From the NCBI GenBank assembly GCA_018712125.1, contig DVHM01000183.1:1-64000 (forward strand): a stretch of DNA of 64,000 nt. The letters are read 5' to 3'. Below are positions 8,642-19,588 of this stretch, one piece after another. Source of the DNA: Pullilachnospira_A gallistercoris (GTDB taxonomy: Bacteria > Bacillota > Clostridia > Lachnospirales > Lachnospiraceae). Within the stretch, counting starts at the first letter, position 1. Each line of letters begins with the position of its first letter. The translations under genes were made by a program, and so were the position numbers. The notes under the pieces were generated by a model. It saw only the letters and a list, made by a program, of their open reading frames with translations, made no database searches and was not told where the DNA came from.

Positions 8642-9679
8642 ATGGAAGAGTTAGGAGAGAGAAAAGAGAAAATTCTAAATGCTATCATTCAGAATTATCT
8701 GGAGACCGGCGAGCCGGTTGGTTCCCGGACGATCTCCAAATATTCTGACTTGAATCTCAGTTCCGCGACGATTCGAAACGAGATGTCGGATCTGGAGGAG
8801 CTGGGGTACATTCTTCAGCCCCACACGTCTTCCGGGAGGATTCCCTCTGACAAGGGCTACCGGTTTTATGTGGATCATCTGATCGCAGACAAGGACCGGG
8901 AAGTGACGGAGATCAAGGATCTGATGATCGAGAAGACGGAGAAGATGGAGAAGATGCTCAAGCAGGTGGTCAAGATTCTGGCAAACAACACCGAGTATGC
9001 CACCATGATCACGGCACCCTCCATTCAGAAGAACCGACTGAAATTCATCCAGCTCTCCGCCGTGGATGAGCATCAGGTGCTCGCCGTGGTGGTTATGGAG
9101 GGCAATATTGTAAAGAATCGGATCATTCCGGTGGAGTCGCCCCTGAACAACGAGACTATGTTGAAACTGAACATTCTGCTGAACACAGAACTCAACGGAC
9201 TGGCAGTCAACGAGATCAATCTGGGGCTGATTACCAGATTGAAGGAGCAGGCCGGCATTCACAATGAGATTATCTCCCAGGTGCTGGACACCGTGGCGGA
9301 GACGATACACGGGGATGAGGAGCTGGAGGTTTACACCAGCGGGGCCACCAATATCTTCAAATATCCGGAACTGAGCGATTCTCAGAAGGCCAGCGAGCTG
9401 ATCTCCGCTTTTGAGGAAAAGCAGTCGTTGGTGGAGTTGCTGGCAGATGCCAGTGAGGACAGCGGCGAGACAGGGATTCAGGTATACATCGGCAACGAGA
9501 CGCCGATCCAGAGCATGAAAGACTGCAGTGTGGTTACAGCCACCTACGAGCTTGGAGAGGGCGTCAAGGGAACGATCGGTATCATAGGTCCCAAGCGAAT
9601 GGATTACGAGAAAGTAATGGACAATCTGAAAAACCTTCGGGTGCAGTTGGATAGAATCATCAATCATAAAGAAGAATAA
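8642..9679 (+). CDS. hrcA: Heat-inducible transcription repressor HrcA
   Basis: The 345-residue repressor has an N-terminal winged-helix region (about residues 1-70) with TGEPVGSRTISKY and the LSSATIRNEMSDLEELG recognition segment, followed by a GAF-like regulatory domain. HrcA represses the chaperone operon by binding CIRCE and needs GroEL to stay active. A perfect CIRCE sits 31 bases upstream, so autoregulation is direct. GAGGTGAGG precedes ATG 8642. It is first in hrcA-grpE-dnaK-dnaJ. Confidence 0.97.
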   Translation: MEELGERKEKILNAIIQNYLETGEPVGSRTISKYSDLNLSSATIRNEMSDLEELGYILQPHTSSGRIPSDKGYRFYVDHLIADKDREVTEIKDLMIEKTEKMEKMLKQVVKILANNTEYATMITAPSIQKNRLKFIQLSAVDEHQVLAVVVMEGNIVKNRIIPVESPLNNETMLKLNILLNTELNGLAVNEINLGLITRLKEQAGIHNEIISQVLDTVAETIHGDEELEVYTSGATNIFKYPELSDSQKASELISAFEEKQSLVELLADASEDSGETGIQVYIGNETPIQSMKDCSVVTATYELGEGVKGTIGIIGPKRMDYEKVMDNLKNLRVQLDRIINHKEE

Positions 9680-9696
9680 ACAGGAGGCGATGAGCA

Positions 9697-10449
9697 GTGG
9701 CAGCAGAAGATATGGAGAAGAAGGATCCGCAGGATACCGCGCAGAACCCATCAGAATCCGCTCAGGATAAAGAACCGCAGAAAACCGCGGAACGGGAAGC
9801 GCAAAACGGAACGCCTACAGACGGGACGGCTTCGGAGGCGGATGCGGCAGATGAGAAAGAGACTGCCGCAAAAGCGGAAGGCGGGCAGCCGGAGGCTGAG
9901 GAGAAGAGCGATGCGTCGGAGGAGACGGACGCGGCGGACACTCAGGAGGAGGCTGCGGAGGAGCCGAAGAAGAATGGAAAGTCCGAGGGATTTTTCAAGA
10001 GAAAAAATAAGAAAGACAAGAAGGATGAGCAGATCGAGGAACTGACCGATCGGGTCAAGCGCCAGATGGCTGAGTTTGAAAACTTCCGCCGCAGAAGCGA
10101 GAAGGAAAAGAGCCAGATGTACGAGATCGGCGCCCGGAGCATCATCGAGAAGATTCTTCCGGTGGTGGATAACTTCGAGCGGGGCTTATCCGGCATAGAG
10201 GAGGGAAATGATGATCCCTTCGCTGCAGGAATGCAGATGATATACAAGCAGTTGATTACCAGCCTCTCCGAGGCGGGGGTAACGCCCATCGAGGCGGTGG
10301 GCAAGGAATTTGATCCGAATTTCCACAATGCGGTTATGCATGTGGAGGATGAGGCCTACGGCGAGAATGAGGTGGTGGAAGAGCTGCAGAAGGGCTACAT
10401 GTACCGGGATACCGTGGTTCGTCACAGTATGGTAAAAGTGGCCAACTGA
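9697..10449 (+). CDS. grpE: Nucleotide exchange factor GrpE with long acidic N-terminus
   Basis: The 250-residue protein has its GrpE domain in roughly residues 112-250 (QMAEFENFRRRSEKEK, the dimer coiled coil, and a late YMYRDTVVRHSMVKV). GrpE releases ADP from DnaK. The first ~108 residues are low-complexity, rich in Glu, Asp, Ala and Lys, making the protein about 50 residues longer than E. coli GrpE. The start is GTG 9697, 9 bases after AGGAGG (9682-9687); the ATG at 9690 is out of frame. It follows hrcA by 17 bases. Confidence 0.96.
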   Translation: MAAEDMEKKDPQDTAQNPSESAQDKEPQKTAEREAQNGTPTDGTASEADAADEKETAAKAEGGQPEAEEKSDASEETDAADTQEEAAEEPKKNGKSEGFFKRKNKKDKKDEQIEELTDRVKRQMAEFENFRRRSEKEKSQMYEIGARSIIEKILPVVDNFERGLSGIEEGNDDPFAAGMQMIYKQLITSLSEAGVTPIEAVGKEFDPNFHNAVMHVEDEAYGENEVVEELQKGYMYRDTVVRHSMVKVAN

Positions 10450-10475
10450 CCGAAAGCAACTTGAATTTAGAATAA

Positions 10476-12389
<1,914 letters not shown>

Positions 12390-12417
12390 GAGAAGTTTAA
12401 TGTGATAAGAGGATACT

Positions 12418-13587
12418 ATGGCAGAGCAGAAACGAGATTATTATGAGGTCCTTGGCGTGGACAGAAATGCCAGCGAGGAGGAGATCAAGAAAGCTTACCG
12501 GAAGCTGGCAAAGAAATATCATCCGGATATGAATCCCGGCGACAAGGATGCCGAGAAGAAATTCAAGGAGGCATCTGAGGCCTATGCGGTTCTGAGCGAT
12601 GCGGAGAAGCGGAGGCAGTATGACCAGTTCGGTCATTCCGCCTTCGACGGAACCGGCGGAGCCGGCGGATTTGACTTCTCCGGGATGGATTTCTCTGATA
12701 TTTTCGGAGATATTTTCGGAGATTTCTTCGGCGGTGGTGGAAGAAGAACCAACAACGGACCCATGAAGGGACAGAATGTCCGGACCAGCGTGCGGATCAA
12801 ATTCGAGGAGGCGGCTTTCGGCTGCGAGAAGGAGATCGAGCTGGTGCTGAAGGATGAGTGCGACACCTGTCATGGTACCGGAGCAAAGCCGGGAACCAGC
12901 AAGGTTACCTGCGGCAAGTGCGGAGGCAAGGGCAAGATCGTCATGACCCAGCAGTCCTTCTTCGGGACTGTGCAGAACGTGACGACCTGTCCGGACTGCC
13001 ATGGAACCGGGCAGATCATCAAGGAGAAATGCCCGGATTGCCACGGAACCGGATACATCGCGAGAAAGAAGAAGATCGCGGTTTCCATTCCCGCCGGCAT
13101 TGACAATGGACAGAGCATCCGTATCCGGGAGAAGGGCGAGCCGGGAATCAACGGCGGACCCAGAGGAGATCTGCTGGTGGAGGTGCGGGTGGCGCCCCAC
13201 GCGATTTTCCAGAGAAACGAGTATGATATCTATTCCTCGGCGCCGATTTCCTTCGCCCAGGCAGCGCTGGGCGGCGAGGTGCTGATCGATACGCTGGACG
13301 GCAAGGTGGCCTACGAGGTAAAACCCGGCACACAGACCGATACCAGAATCCGGCTTCGGGGCAAGGGTGTTCCCACCCTTCGAAACAAGAACGTGCGGGG
13401 CGATCAGTATGTGACCCTTGTGGTGCAGGTGCCCACAAGTCTGAGCAGTGAGGCGAAGGAGACACTTCGCAAATTCGACGAGGAGACAGGGAAAACACTG
13501 CGCAGAGGCGGAGCGTCGGTTAAGGAAGAAAAGGGAAAACGGAAAGGTTTTATGGGAAAGCTGAAAGAAACCATTGAAGACCTGTGA
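12418..13587 (+). CDS. dnaJ: Chaperone DnaJ (Hsp40)
   Basis: The 389-residue co-chaperone starts with a J domain carrying HPD (YHPDMNPGD), which stimulates the DnaK ATPase. A Gly/Phe-rich linker with repeated [15 protein letters not shown] follows, then four zinc-binding repeats ([24 protein letters not shown] twice) and the C-terminal substrate-binding region. This is a full type I DnaJ. The ribosome binding site is weak (AAGAGGA). It ends the heat-shock operon before a terminator at 13646. Confidence 0.98.
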   Translation: MAEQKRDYYEVLGVDRNASEEEIKKAYRKLAKKYHPDMNPGDKDAEKKFKEASEAYAVLSDAEKRRQYDQFGHSAFDGTGGAGGFDFSGMDFSDIFGDIFGDFFGGGGRRTNNGPMKGQNVRTSVRIKFEEAAFGCEKEIELVLKDECDTCHGTGAKPGTSKVTCGKCGGKGKIVMTQQSFFGTVQNVTTCPDCHGTGQIIKEKCPDCHGTGYIARKKKIAVSIPAGIDNGQSIRIREKGEPGINGGPRGDLLVEVRVAPHAIFQRNEYDIYSSAPISFAQAALGGEVLIDTLDGKVAYEVKPGTQTDTRIRLRGKGVPTLRNKNVRGDQYVTLVVQVPTSLSSEAKETLRKFDEETGKTLRRGGASVKEEKGKRKGFMGKLKETIEDL

Positions 13588-13645
13588 CATGCATCCGCAA
13601 TGTATATGATCTGAAAAAGTGTATGACAGAAAAAGTGTATAACAG

Positions 13646-13706
13646 AAAAAGCTGCAGGAGATTATCCTGGCCGTTGCCGGCTGTGATATATCTCCGCAGC
13701 TTTTTT
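13646..13706 (+). terminator. Terminator of the dnaK operon
   Basis: AAAAAGCTGC near 13646-13655 pairs with GCAGCTTTTTT near 13696-13706, with GAGAT/ATCTC stacking inside and a small internal hairpin (GGCCGTTGCCGGC). The T-run ends the structure. Several A/T-rich bases on both arms mean it could also serve the opposite strand. Confidence 0.8.
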
Positions 13707-13739
13707 GCTTTCTGAAATATTTCGGGCGGATCCGGCCGC

Positions 13740-13961
13740 TTATGACATTTCTTCCTCCGTTTTCCGATATTCCAGGATATCGCCGGGCTGACAGTCCAGC
13801 GCTTCGCAGATGGCTTCCAGTGTGGAAAAGCGAATGGCGCTGACATGCCCGTTTTTCAGTTTGGACAGATTGACGTTTGCCACCCCCACTTTCTCAGAAA
13901 GTTCTTTCAGTGACATCTTGCGGTCCGCCATGACCCGGTCAAGTCGCAGGATGATCGGCAT
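13740..13961 (-). CDS. Small XRE-family (Cro/C1-type) helix-turn-helix regulator
   Basis: The 73-residue protein is one Cro/C1-type HTH domain: KMSLKELSEKVGVANVNLS (helices 2-3) and a late FSTLEAICEALDCQPGDILEY, the usual end of the fold. The size and tail match YozG-like stand-alone repressors common in Clostridia. It is on the opposite strand to its neighbours. The ribosome binding site is poor. Candidate operator repeats (CACTGA twice, TCAGTG once) lie just upstream at 13995-14054, so it may regulate itself. Its targets are unknown. Confidence 0.85.
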   Translation of the reverse strand: MPIILRLDRVMADRKMSLKELSEKVGVANVNLSKLKNGHVSAIRFSTLEAICEALDCQPGDILEYRKTEEEMS

Positions 13962-14329
13962 AGATCAGGAAACTGAGGTCACAACTGTGGGTAACACTGA
14001 CACCTGTGATTTTGTCACTGAGAAACAGTTCATTCAGATTATGCCCAGTCAGTGTGTTTCCGGTCAGCTCCACAAGTTAGCAGGGAAACAGATATTATAC
14101 AAGAAAGAGTTAATGATTAACGTTAATAATTTATCGTTTTCCGTAATTTTTCATGGGTAAAAAAGATGCAGAAGACAAAAGGACCGAGAGACATTTTTCG
14201 GAAGAGGTAAGACACTGGACGAAACAGGAAAGAGTTGCTACAATGTTTTTGTCAATGCCGGGTCCGGGGGCAGAGAGAACCCGCGGAAATAACGGCGCGT
14301 GGAACGGAATTGACAGAAGGAGGCATGAG
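13962..14329. other. Divergent intergenic region, regulator to HD-domain gene
   Basis: No supported gene; a longer frame through here on the plus strand lacks a ribosome binding site. It holds CACTGA at 13995-14000 and 14016-14021, each preceded by CTGTG, and TCAGTG at 14049-14054. A TATAAT on the minus strand (14094-14099) could serve the HTH gene. A perfect 12-base palindrome ATTAACGTTAAT is at 14116-14127. A promoter for the HD gene is at 14216-14244. Confidence 0.6.
14216..14244 (+). promoter_or_regulatory. Likely promoter of the HD-domain gene
   Basis: TGGACG (14216-14221), 17-base spacer, TACAAT (14239-14244). The -35 box is imperfect. Leader length to ATG 14330 would be about 80 bases. 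Confidence 0.5.
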
Positions 14330-14830
14330 ATGAACGTATCACAGATCATGTGCAAAATGATCGCATATTCCCAGGGAAATCATCATGATATCAACCACTT
14401 GATGAAAGTGTACGCTTACGCCAGAACCATCGGTGTGTGTGAGGGAGTATCCCGGCGGGAACAGGAGATCATAGAGATCGCGGCGATTCTCCACGATATC
14501 GCCTGCCCGCTGTGCAGAGAAAAATACGGAAATACCAACGGAAAATACCAGGAGAAGGAGGGGACTGTTCTGGCGCGGGAGTTTCTGGCGGACTGTGGCC
14601 TGCCGGAGGATATGGCGGAACGCATTGTCTATCTGGTAGGGCATCATCATACCCTGACGGATGTGGACGGGATGGATTACCAGATTCTCATCGAGGCGGA
14701 TTATCTGGTAAATGCGGATGAATCGCATTATTCTCAGGAGAATATCCGCCATACCATGGAGACCGTGTTTCGGACAGCTACGGGTATCTCCCTTTTGCAG
14801 TCTGCATTTCTGGACTTTTCAATCCCGTGA
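14330..14830 (+). CDS. HD-domain protein (putative phosphohydrolase)
   Basis: The 166-residue protein has HD-superfamily metal-ligand spacing: an early HHDINHLMKVYAYAR, then ILHDIACP, then GHHHTL. Such small proteins often hydrolyse nucleotide phosphates or cyclic nucleotides, but the substrate cannot be told. I start at ATG 14330 because AGAAGGAGG (about 14315-14323) lies just upstream; the frame is open to 14153 but has no other ribosome binding site. It stands alone between two promoters. Confidence 0.8.
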   Translation: MNVSQIMCKMIAYSQGNHHDINHLMKVYAYARTIGVCEGVSRREQEIIEIAAILHDIACPLCREKYGNTNGKYQEKEGTVLAREFLADCGLPEDMAERIVYLVGHHHTLTDVDGMDYQILIEADYLVNADESHYSQENIRHTMETVFRTATGISLLQSAFLDFSIP

Positions 14831-14838
14831 AAATCTGG

Positions 14839-14844
14839 TAGAAT
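14839..14844 (+). promoter_or_regulatory. Possible extended -10 promoter of prmA
   Basis: TAGAAT (14839-14844) preceded by TGG, an extended -10 pattern, 43 bases before prmA. No good -35 box is visible. Confidence 0.35.
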
Positions 14845-14886
14845 ATCCAAAGTATGCAATGAAACAGCAGGAGAGAGGATGAGGAG

Positions 14887-15843
14887 ATGAACTGGACCAG
14901 ATTTACCATACACACCACCACGGAAGCGGAGGATCTTGTCTGCGCGATGCTGCAGGATCTGGGAATATCCGGGATTGAGATTGTGGACAGCCTTCCGGTG
15001 GAGGACGGCGACCGGCAGGGGGGCGTGTTCGAGGAACTGCAGCCGGATCTGCCCCAGGACGATGGGACCAGCCGCATCTGCTTTTACGTGGAGGAGGGGA
15101 CCGATACCGGGGAATTACTGGAGAGTGTGCGCCTGGGACTGGACGACCTTCGTGCCTTCACGGATATCGGCGAGGGAACCATAACAAGTGACGAGACCAG
15201 GGAGGAGGACTGGATCAACAACTGGAAACAGTACTTTTCCTCCTTTACCGTCGGAAATCTGTATATCAAACCCACCTGGGAGGAGACGGAGGAAATCCAC
15301 AGGGACAAGCTGATGATCGAGATCGATCCCGGAGTCTCCTTCGGTACCGGAAAGCACGAGACGACGCAGCTTTGTCTGCTTCAGATGCAGAAATATCTGA
15401 AGAAAGGAGATCTGCTTCTCGATGTGGGTTGTGGCAGCGGAATCCTCTCCATCTCGGCTTTGAAGATGGGGGCGGCGCATGTGACGGGAACGGATATCGA
15501 CCCGGACTGTATCGGTTCCACCCGGGAGAATATGGAGACGAACCGTCTGGATCTTTCCCTCGGGGATTTTTATGTGGGCAACCTTACCACGGATCGGGAT
15601 TTGCAGGAGACTGTAGGGAGAGAGCGGTACGATGTGGTGGTAGCGAATATTCTGGCGGATATCATTATCCCCATGGCCACGGCCATTGCGGCTGCCATGA
15701 AGCCCGGGGCTGTCTTTATCGCCTCCGGAATCATTGACTTTAAGACACCGGAGGTCAGAAGAGCCATCAAATCGGCAGGGCTGCGGATCCTGGAGGAGAA
15801 CACCATGGGCGAATGGGCCAGCATCACGGCAGAGAAGGAGTAA
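14887..15843 (+). CDS. prmA: Ribosomal protein L11 methyltransferase
   Basis: The 318-residue enzyme matches PrmA in length and layout: an N-terminal domain that binds L11, then a SAM-dependent domain with PGVSFGTGKHETT and motif I LLDVGCGSGILSI, and VVANILADII as the NxxA-like catalytic-loop region. It trimethylates lysines and the N-terminus of L11. GAGGATGAGGAG precedes ATG 14887. It heads prmA-rsmE, which follow dnaJ in most Firmicutes; here two small genes lie between. Confidence 0.96.
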   Translation: MNWTRFTIHTTTEAEDLVCAMLQDLGISGIEIVDSLPVEDGDRQGGVFEELQPDLPQDDGTSRICFYVEEGTDTGELLESVRLGLDDLRAFTDIGEGTITSDETREEDWINNWKQYFSSFTVGNLYIKPTWEETEEIHRDKLMIEIDPGVSFGTGKHETTQLCLLQMQKYLKKGDLLLDVGCGSGILSISALKMGAAHVTGTDIDPDCIGSTRENMETNRLDLSLGDFYVGNLTTDRDLQETVGRERYDVVVANILADIIIPMATAIAAAMKPGAVFIASGIIDFKTPEVRRAIKSAGLRILEENTMGEWASITAEKE

Positions 15844-15872
15844 AGCCTCGGTAGAGAGGCTGTGAAGAGCGT

Positions 15873-16628
15873 ATGCAGCAGATATTTACAGAGCAGGACA
15901 TGAAGATGGGCGATGAGATCACGGTGGAGGGGCAGGATGCCCGGCATCTCGCCCAGGTGGTGCGCATGCACCCGGGAGAACGTCTCAGGGTCAGCCGTAT
16001 CCTTCCCGGTGGAGCGGAGGGCGACAGCTTCCTCTGTGAGCTGACGGGTGCGGAGAAGACCTGTATCAGACTCCGGGTTTTGGAGAAGGTTCCCTCCACA
16101 GAGCTGGACAACGCGATTGTTCTCTTTCAGGCAATCCCCAAGGGGGACCGGATGGAAACCGTCATCGAGAAGGCGGTAGAACTTGGCGCCCGGGAGATTG
16201 TGCCGGTGGAGATGAAACACTGTGTGGTAAGACTGGACGAGAAAAAGAAAAAATCCCGCGTCCGCAGATATCAGACCATCGCCGAGAATGCCGCCAGGCA
16301 GTCCAAGCGGAGCCACATTCCCAAAGTGGGAGATGTGATTTCCTATCGGGAGGCCCTGGAGCGGGCGAAGACCAGCGATATCTGCCTGGTGCCCTACGAG
16401 TGCGAAGATGGAATGGCGTCGACAGAGGAGGCGCTGGCAAAGATTGCCCCCGGAAAGTCTGTCAGCATTTTCGTCGGACCGGAGGGCGGTTTCGCGGAGG
16501 AGGAAATCCGGGCGGCAAGGGATCTGGGTATGGACGTGATTTCCCTGGGAAGAAGGATTTTGCGCACGGACACGGCTGCCATCGCAGCCATGACGATGGT
16601 CATGCTGGCCTGCGAGAAGCGGAAATGA
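15873..16628 (+). CDS. rsmE: 16S rRNA (uracil-1498-N3)-methyltransferase RsmE
   Basis: The 251-residue protein is a SPOUT-class methyltransferase with an N-terminal PUA-like domain. The SAM-binding trefoil knot carries GPEGGFAEEE and LGRRILRTDTAA, the RsmE signature. It methylates U1498 in the decoding region of 16S rRNA. It follows prmA by 29 bases, the conserved pairing. The ribosome binding site before ATG 15873 is weak. Confidence 0.95.
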   Translation: MQQIFTEQDMKMGDEITVEGQDARHLAQVVRMHPGERLRVSRILPGGAEGDSFLCELTGAEKTCIRLRVLEKVPSTELDNAIVLFQAIPKGDRMETVIEKAVELGAREIVPVEMKHCVVRLDEKKKKSRVRRYQTIAENAARQSKRSHIPKVGDVISYREALERAKTSDICLVPYECEDGMASTEEALAKIAPGKSVSIFVGPEGGFAEEEIRAARDLGMDVISLGRRILRTDTAAIAAMTMVMLACEKRK

Positions 16629-16728
16629 CGCCGGAAGCGCGGATGTCGTGGATGTGAGAGCAAAAATTGCTGTGAGAAAACAGCGATGGAAGATGCCGTC
16701 GTAGAAGGAAAGGAAAACGATAAGAGAA

Positions 16729-17883
16729 ATGGAAGCATATTTTGACAATTCCGCCACCACCCGCTGTTCTGCGGCAGCGGCGGATCTGATGATGAAGGTT
16801 TTGCGGGAGGATTTCGGAAATCCCTCGGCCCTTCACGGCCGTGGGATGGCAGCGGAGCAGTATATCCGGGATTCCAGGAAAAAGATCGCCGCGACGCTGA
16901 AGGCGAAGGAGAAGGAAATTTTCTTTACCTCCGGCGGCACGGAGGCAAACAATCTGGCGCTGGTGGGCTGTGCCATGGCAAACCGGCGCAGCGGCAGACA
17001 TCTGATTACCACATCCATCGAGCACCCGTCGGTGGAGAATCCCATGCGCTATCTGGAGGAGCAGGGATTCGAGGTTACCAGGCTCGGGGTGGATCGACGG
17101 GGCGTGATTGATCTGCAGGAACTCCGGGAGGCGCTGCGGCCGGACACGATCCTGGTCTCCATGATGCATGTGAATAACGAGATCGGAGCGGTGGAACCCA
17201 TAGAGGAGGCTGCGGCGGTTATCCGACAGAAGCAGCCTTCCTGCCTGTTTCATGTGGACGCCATCCAGTCTTACGGGAAGTATGCCATCTATCCCCGGCG
17301 GATCGGCGTAGATCTCCTGTCTGTCAGCGGGCATAAAATTCACGGACCGAAGGGCAGCGGTTTTCTCTACGTGCGGGAGAAGACCAAGATCCATCCCCAG
17401 ATATTGGGCGGTGGACAGGAGGGCGGTATGCGTTCCGGCACGGAGAATGTGCCGGCTATCGCCGGCCTCGGAGAGGCTGCCAGGGAAATGTACGATCATC
17501 TGGACGAGAACCGGGAGTATCTCTACGGGCTGAAGCAGCGTTTTATGGAGGGGGCCGCGGCCATCCCCGGTGTGACGTTAAACGGCCCGGCTGTGCGGGA
17601 TGGAGCGCCCCATATCGTCAGCGTCAGCGTGGATGGAGTGCGCAGCGAGGTGCTGCTCCATGCGCTGGAGGAAAAGGGGATCTATGTGTCGGCTGGAAGC
17701 GCCTGCTCCTCGAACAAACCTTCCGTCAGCCGGACACTGAAAGCGATCGGTCTGGAAAACAGGCTGTTGGACTCCACCGTAAGGTTCAGTTTTTCCATAG
17801 AGAATACGGCGGAGGAGATCGATTACGCGCTGGGCGTCATGGGAGAATTGATTCCGGTGTTGTCCAGATTTACCAGACACTAG
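16729..17883 (+). CDS. Cysteine desulfurase, probable sulfur donor for ThiI
   Basis: The 384-residue PLP enzyme of the NifS/IscS class takes sulfur from cysteine. The lysine that holds PLP is in SVSGHKIHGPKG, the substrate-binding region is MRSGTENVP, and the catalytic cysteine is in SAGSACSSNKP. The gene lies 20 bases before thiI. In Bacillus subtilis the equivalent NifZ is the dedicated partner of ThiI in 4-thiouridine synthesis, so this is the likely role, inferred from context. It lacks an adjacent iscU or sufU, which argues against a general Fe-S role. Confidence 0.9.
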   Translation: MEAYFDNSATTRCSAAAADLMMKVLREDFGNPSALHGRGMAAEQYIRDSRKKIAATLKAKEKEIFFTSGGTEANNLALVGCAMANRRSGRHLITTSIEHPSVENPMRYLEEQGFEVTRLGVDRRGVIDLQELREALRPDTILVSMMHVNNEIGAVEPIEEAAAVIRQKQPSCLFHVDAIQSYGKYAIYPRRIGVDLLSVSGHKIHGPKGSGFLYVREKTKIHPQILGGGQEGGMRSGTENVPAIAGLGEAAREMYDHLDENREYLYGLKQRFMEGAAAIPGVTLNGPAVRDGAPHIVSVSVDGVRSEVLLHALEEKGIYVSAGSACSSNKPSVSRTLKAIGLENRLLDSTVRFSFSIENTAEEIDYALGVMGELIPVLSRFTRH

Positions 17884-17903
17884 TGTTGTGACAGGAGGAA
17901 ACT

Positions 17904-19091
17904 ATGTACAAGGCATTTTTGATCAAATACAGTGAGATCGGCACGAAGGGGAAAAACCGTTACCTCTTTGAGGAGGCCCTGGCCGATCGCATCCGCCGGG
18001 TTCTGGAGCCGGTGGAGGGAGAGTTCAAAGTCATCCGTCAGCAGGGGAGAATCTTCGTGGAGACCACGGAGGGATGTGACTACGAGGACGCTCTGGAGGC
18101 GCTGAAGCGGGTGTTCGGCATTTCCGGCATCTGTCCGGCCGTTCTGGTGGAGGACGAGGGATTTGATAAGCTGGCGGAGCAGATCTGCGCCTATGTCGAT
18201 GAGACCTATCCCGACAAGCATTTTACCTTCAAGGTCAGGGCCCGCCGGGCGAGAAAAAATTACCCCATGGATTCCATGGAACTGGCTGCCGCGCTGGGAG
18301 AGAAGATCCTTGCGGCCTTCCCGGAGACCAGTGTGGATGTCCACAATCCCCAGGTAACGATCCATGTGGAGATCCGGGAGCAGATCAACTTCTATTCCCG
18401 GGAGATTCCCGGGGCGAAGGGAATGCCCCTGGGAACCAGCGGGAGCGCCATGCTGCTGCTCTCCGGCGGGATTGACAGCCCGGTGGCAGGATACATGATC
18501 GCCAAGCGTGGCGTGACGCTGGACGCGGTCTATTTCCACGCGCCGCCCTATACCAGCGAGCGGGCCAAGCAGAAGGTAGTGGATCTGGCAAAACAGGTGG
18601 CGGCTTACGCAGGACCGATCCGCCTGCATGTGGTAAATTTCACGGATATCCAGCTCTATATTTATGAGAAGTGTCCACATCAGGAACTGACTATCATCAT
18701 GCGGCGCTATATGATGAAGATCGCGGAGCATTTCGCGAAGGAGAGAAAGTGTCTGGGGCTGATTACCGGCGAGAGCATCGGACAGGTGGCGAGCCAGACC
18801 ATGCAGTCTCTGGCGGCGACCAACGAGGTCTGCACGATTCCGGTCTACCGGCCGCTGATCGCTTTCGACAAGCAGGATATCATTGATGTATCGGAGCGGA
18901 TTGGAACTTACGAGACATCGATTCTTCCCTATGAGGACTGCTGTACGATCTTTGTGGCAAAACATCCGGTGACGAAGCCGGATCTGCGGGCCATTCATCG
19001 GTCCGAGGCAAAGCTGGGGGAGAAGATGGAAGAGCTGGTAAAGACGGCCATCGAGACCACAGAGGAAATTCTGGTGGACTACGAGGGATAG
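17904..19091 (+). CDS. thiI: tRNA 4-thiouridine synthase ThiI
   Basis: The 395-residue enzyme has an N-terminal ferredoxin-like plus THUMP region (KRVFGISGICP) and a PP-loop ATPase domain with LLSGGIDSPVAGY, which activates U8 of tRNA. It lacks the ~90-residue rhodanese extension of E. coli ThiI, as in Bacillus, so it receives sulfur straight from the upstream desulfurase. ATG 17904 has AGGAGGAA just upstream. The late Cys-Cys in LPYEDCCTIF is conserved in short ThiI. Confidence 0.96.
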   Translation: MYKAFLIKYSEIGTKGKNRYLFEEALADRIRRVLEPVEGEFKVIRQQGRIFVETTEGCDYEDALEALKRVFGISGICPAVLVEDEGFDKLAEQICAYVDETYPDKHFTFKVRARRARKNYPMDSMELAAALGEKILAAFPETSVDVHNPQVTIHVEIREQINFYSREIPGAKGMPLGTSGSAMLLLSGGIDSPVAGYMIAKRGVTLDAVYFHAPPYTSERAKQKVVDLAKQVAAYAGPIRLHVVNFTDIQLYIYEKCPHQELTIIMRRYMMKIAEHFAKERKCLGLITGESIGQVASQTMQSLAATNEVCTIPVYRPLIAFDKQDIIDVSERIGTYETSILPYEDCCTIFVAKHPVTKPDLRAIHRSEAKLGEKMEELVKTAIETTEEILVDYEG

Positions 19092-19162
19092 GAGATGCGT
19101 TTTTTCGGACAATAAGAGAAGAACTTCCACTGCGCAGAACGCTTTGCCTGTGGGCGGTTCAA

Positions 19163-19193
19163 CAAAAAAGCACGGATGCCTGTGCATCCGTGC
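19163..19193 (-). terminator. Terminator of the HPr-like gene
   Basis: A perfect 10-bp stem (19170-19179 with 19184-19193), CTGT loop on the plus strand, and on the minus strand a run of six T (plus 19164-19169). It lies 45 bases beyond the stop of the minus-strand gene. Confidence 0.88.
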
Positions 19194-19238
19194 CTTAAGT
19201 CCGCATGTTACGGAAGTGTTGCCTGAATCCTACGGAAT

Positions 19239-19472
19239 CTACTGAATGATGTAGGGCTTCAGGGCCTCCAGTACTTCATCTACGTTGGTGTCCGTGTAGA
19301 TGGTCAGATCGATCGGCTTGGAGAGATCCAGGGAAAAGATTCCCATGATGGATTTCGCGTCGATGACGTATCTTCCGGAAATCAGATCAAAATCGTAATC
19401 ATACTGGCTGATGGTGTTTACGAATGATTTTACCTTGTCGATGGAATTTAAAGAAATCTGTACTGTCTTCAT
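19239..19472 (-). CDS. HPr-like protein without the active-site histidine
   Basis: The 77-residue protein has the HPr fold pattern. DAKSIMGIFSLDL matches the HPr stretch around regulatory Ser46 (here Ser41), followed by the closing LTIYTDTNVDEVLEALKPYI. At the phosphorylatable His15 the sequence reads SIDKVKSF, with Asp12 where HPr has His, so it cannot carry phosphate from PEP in the normal way. This recalls Crh of Bacillus, which has Gln there and works only through Ser46. A good AGGAGG, promoter and terminator show a real single-gene unit. Role unknown; a regulatory one is inferred. Confidence 0.85.
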   Translation of the reverse strand: MKTVQISLNSIDKVKSFVNTISQYDYDFDLISGRYVIDAKSIMGIFSLDLSKPIDLTIYTDTNVDEVLEALKPYIIQ

Positions 19473-19507
19473 AATCCGCCTCCTGTGTTTGTTATTTTTA
19501 TGCCTTC

Positions 19508-19536
19508 ATGGTAAAACATTCCATGATAAAAGTCAA
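19508..19536 (-). promoter_or_regulatory. Promoter of the HPr-like gene
   Basis: On the minus strand: TTGACT (plus 19531-19536), 17-base spacer, TACCAT (plus 19508-19513). It lies about 36 bases before the minus-strand start codon. Confidence 0.7.
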
Positions 19537-19588
19537 TATTGCGGCAATGAGAAAAGTAAATTTTACCTGCATGAGAAAGGAAAAATCC

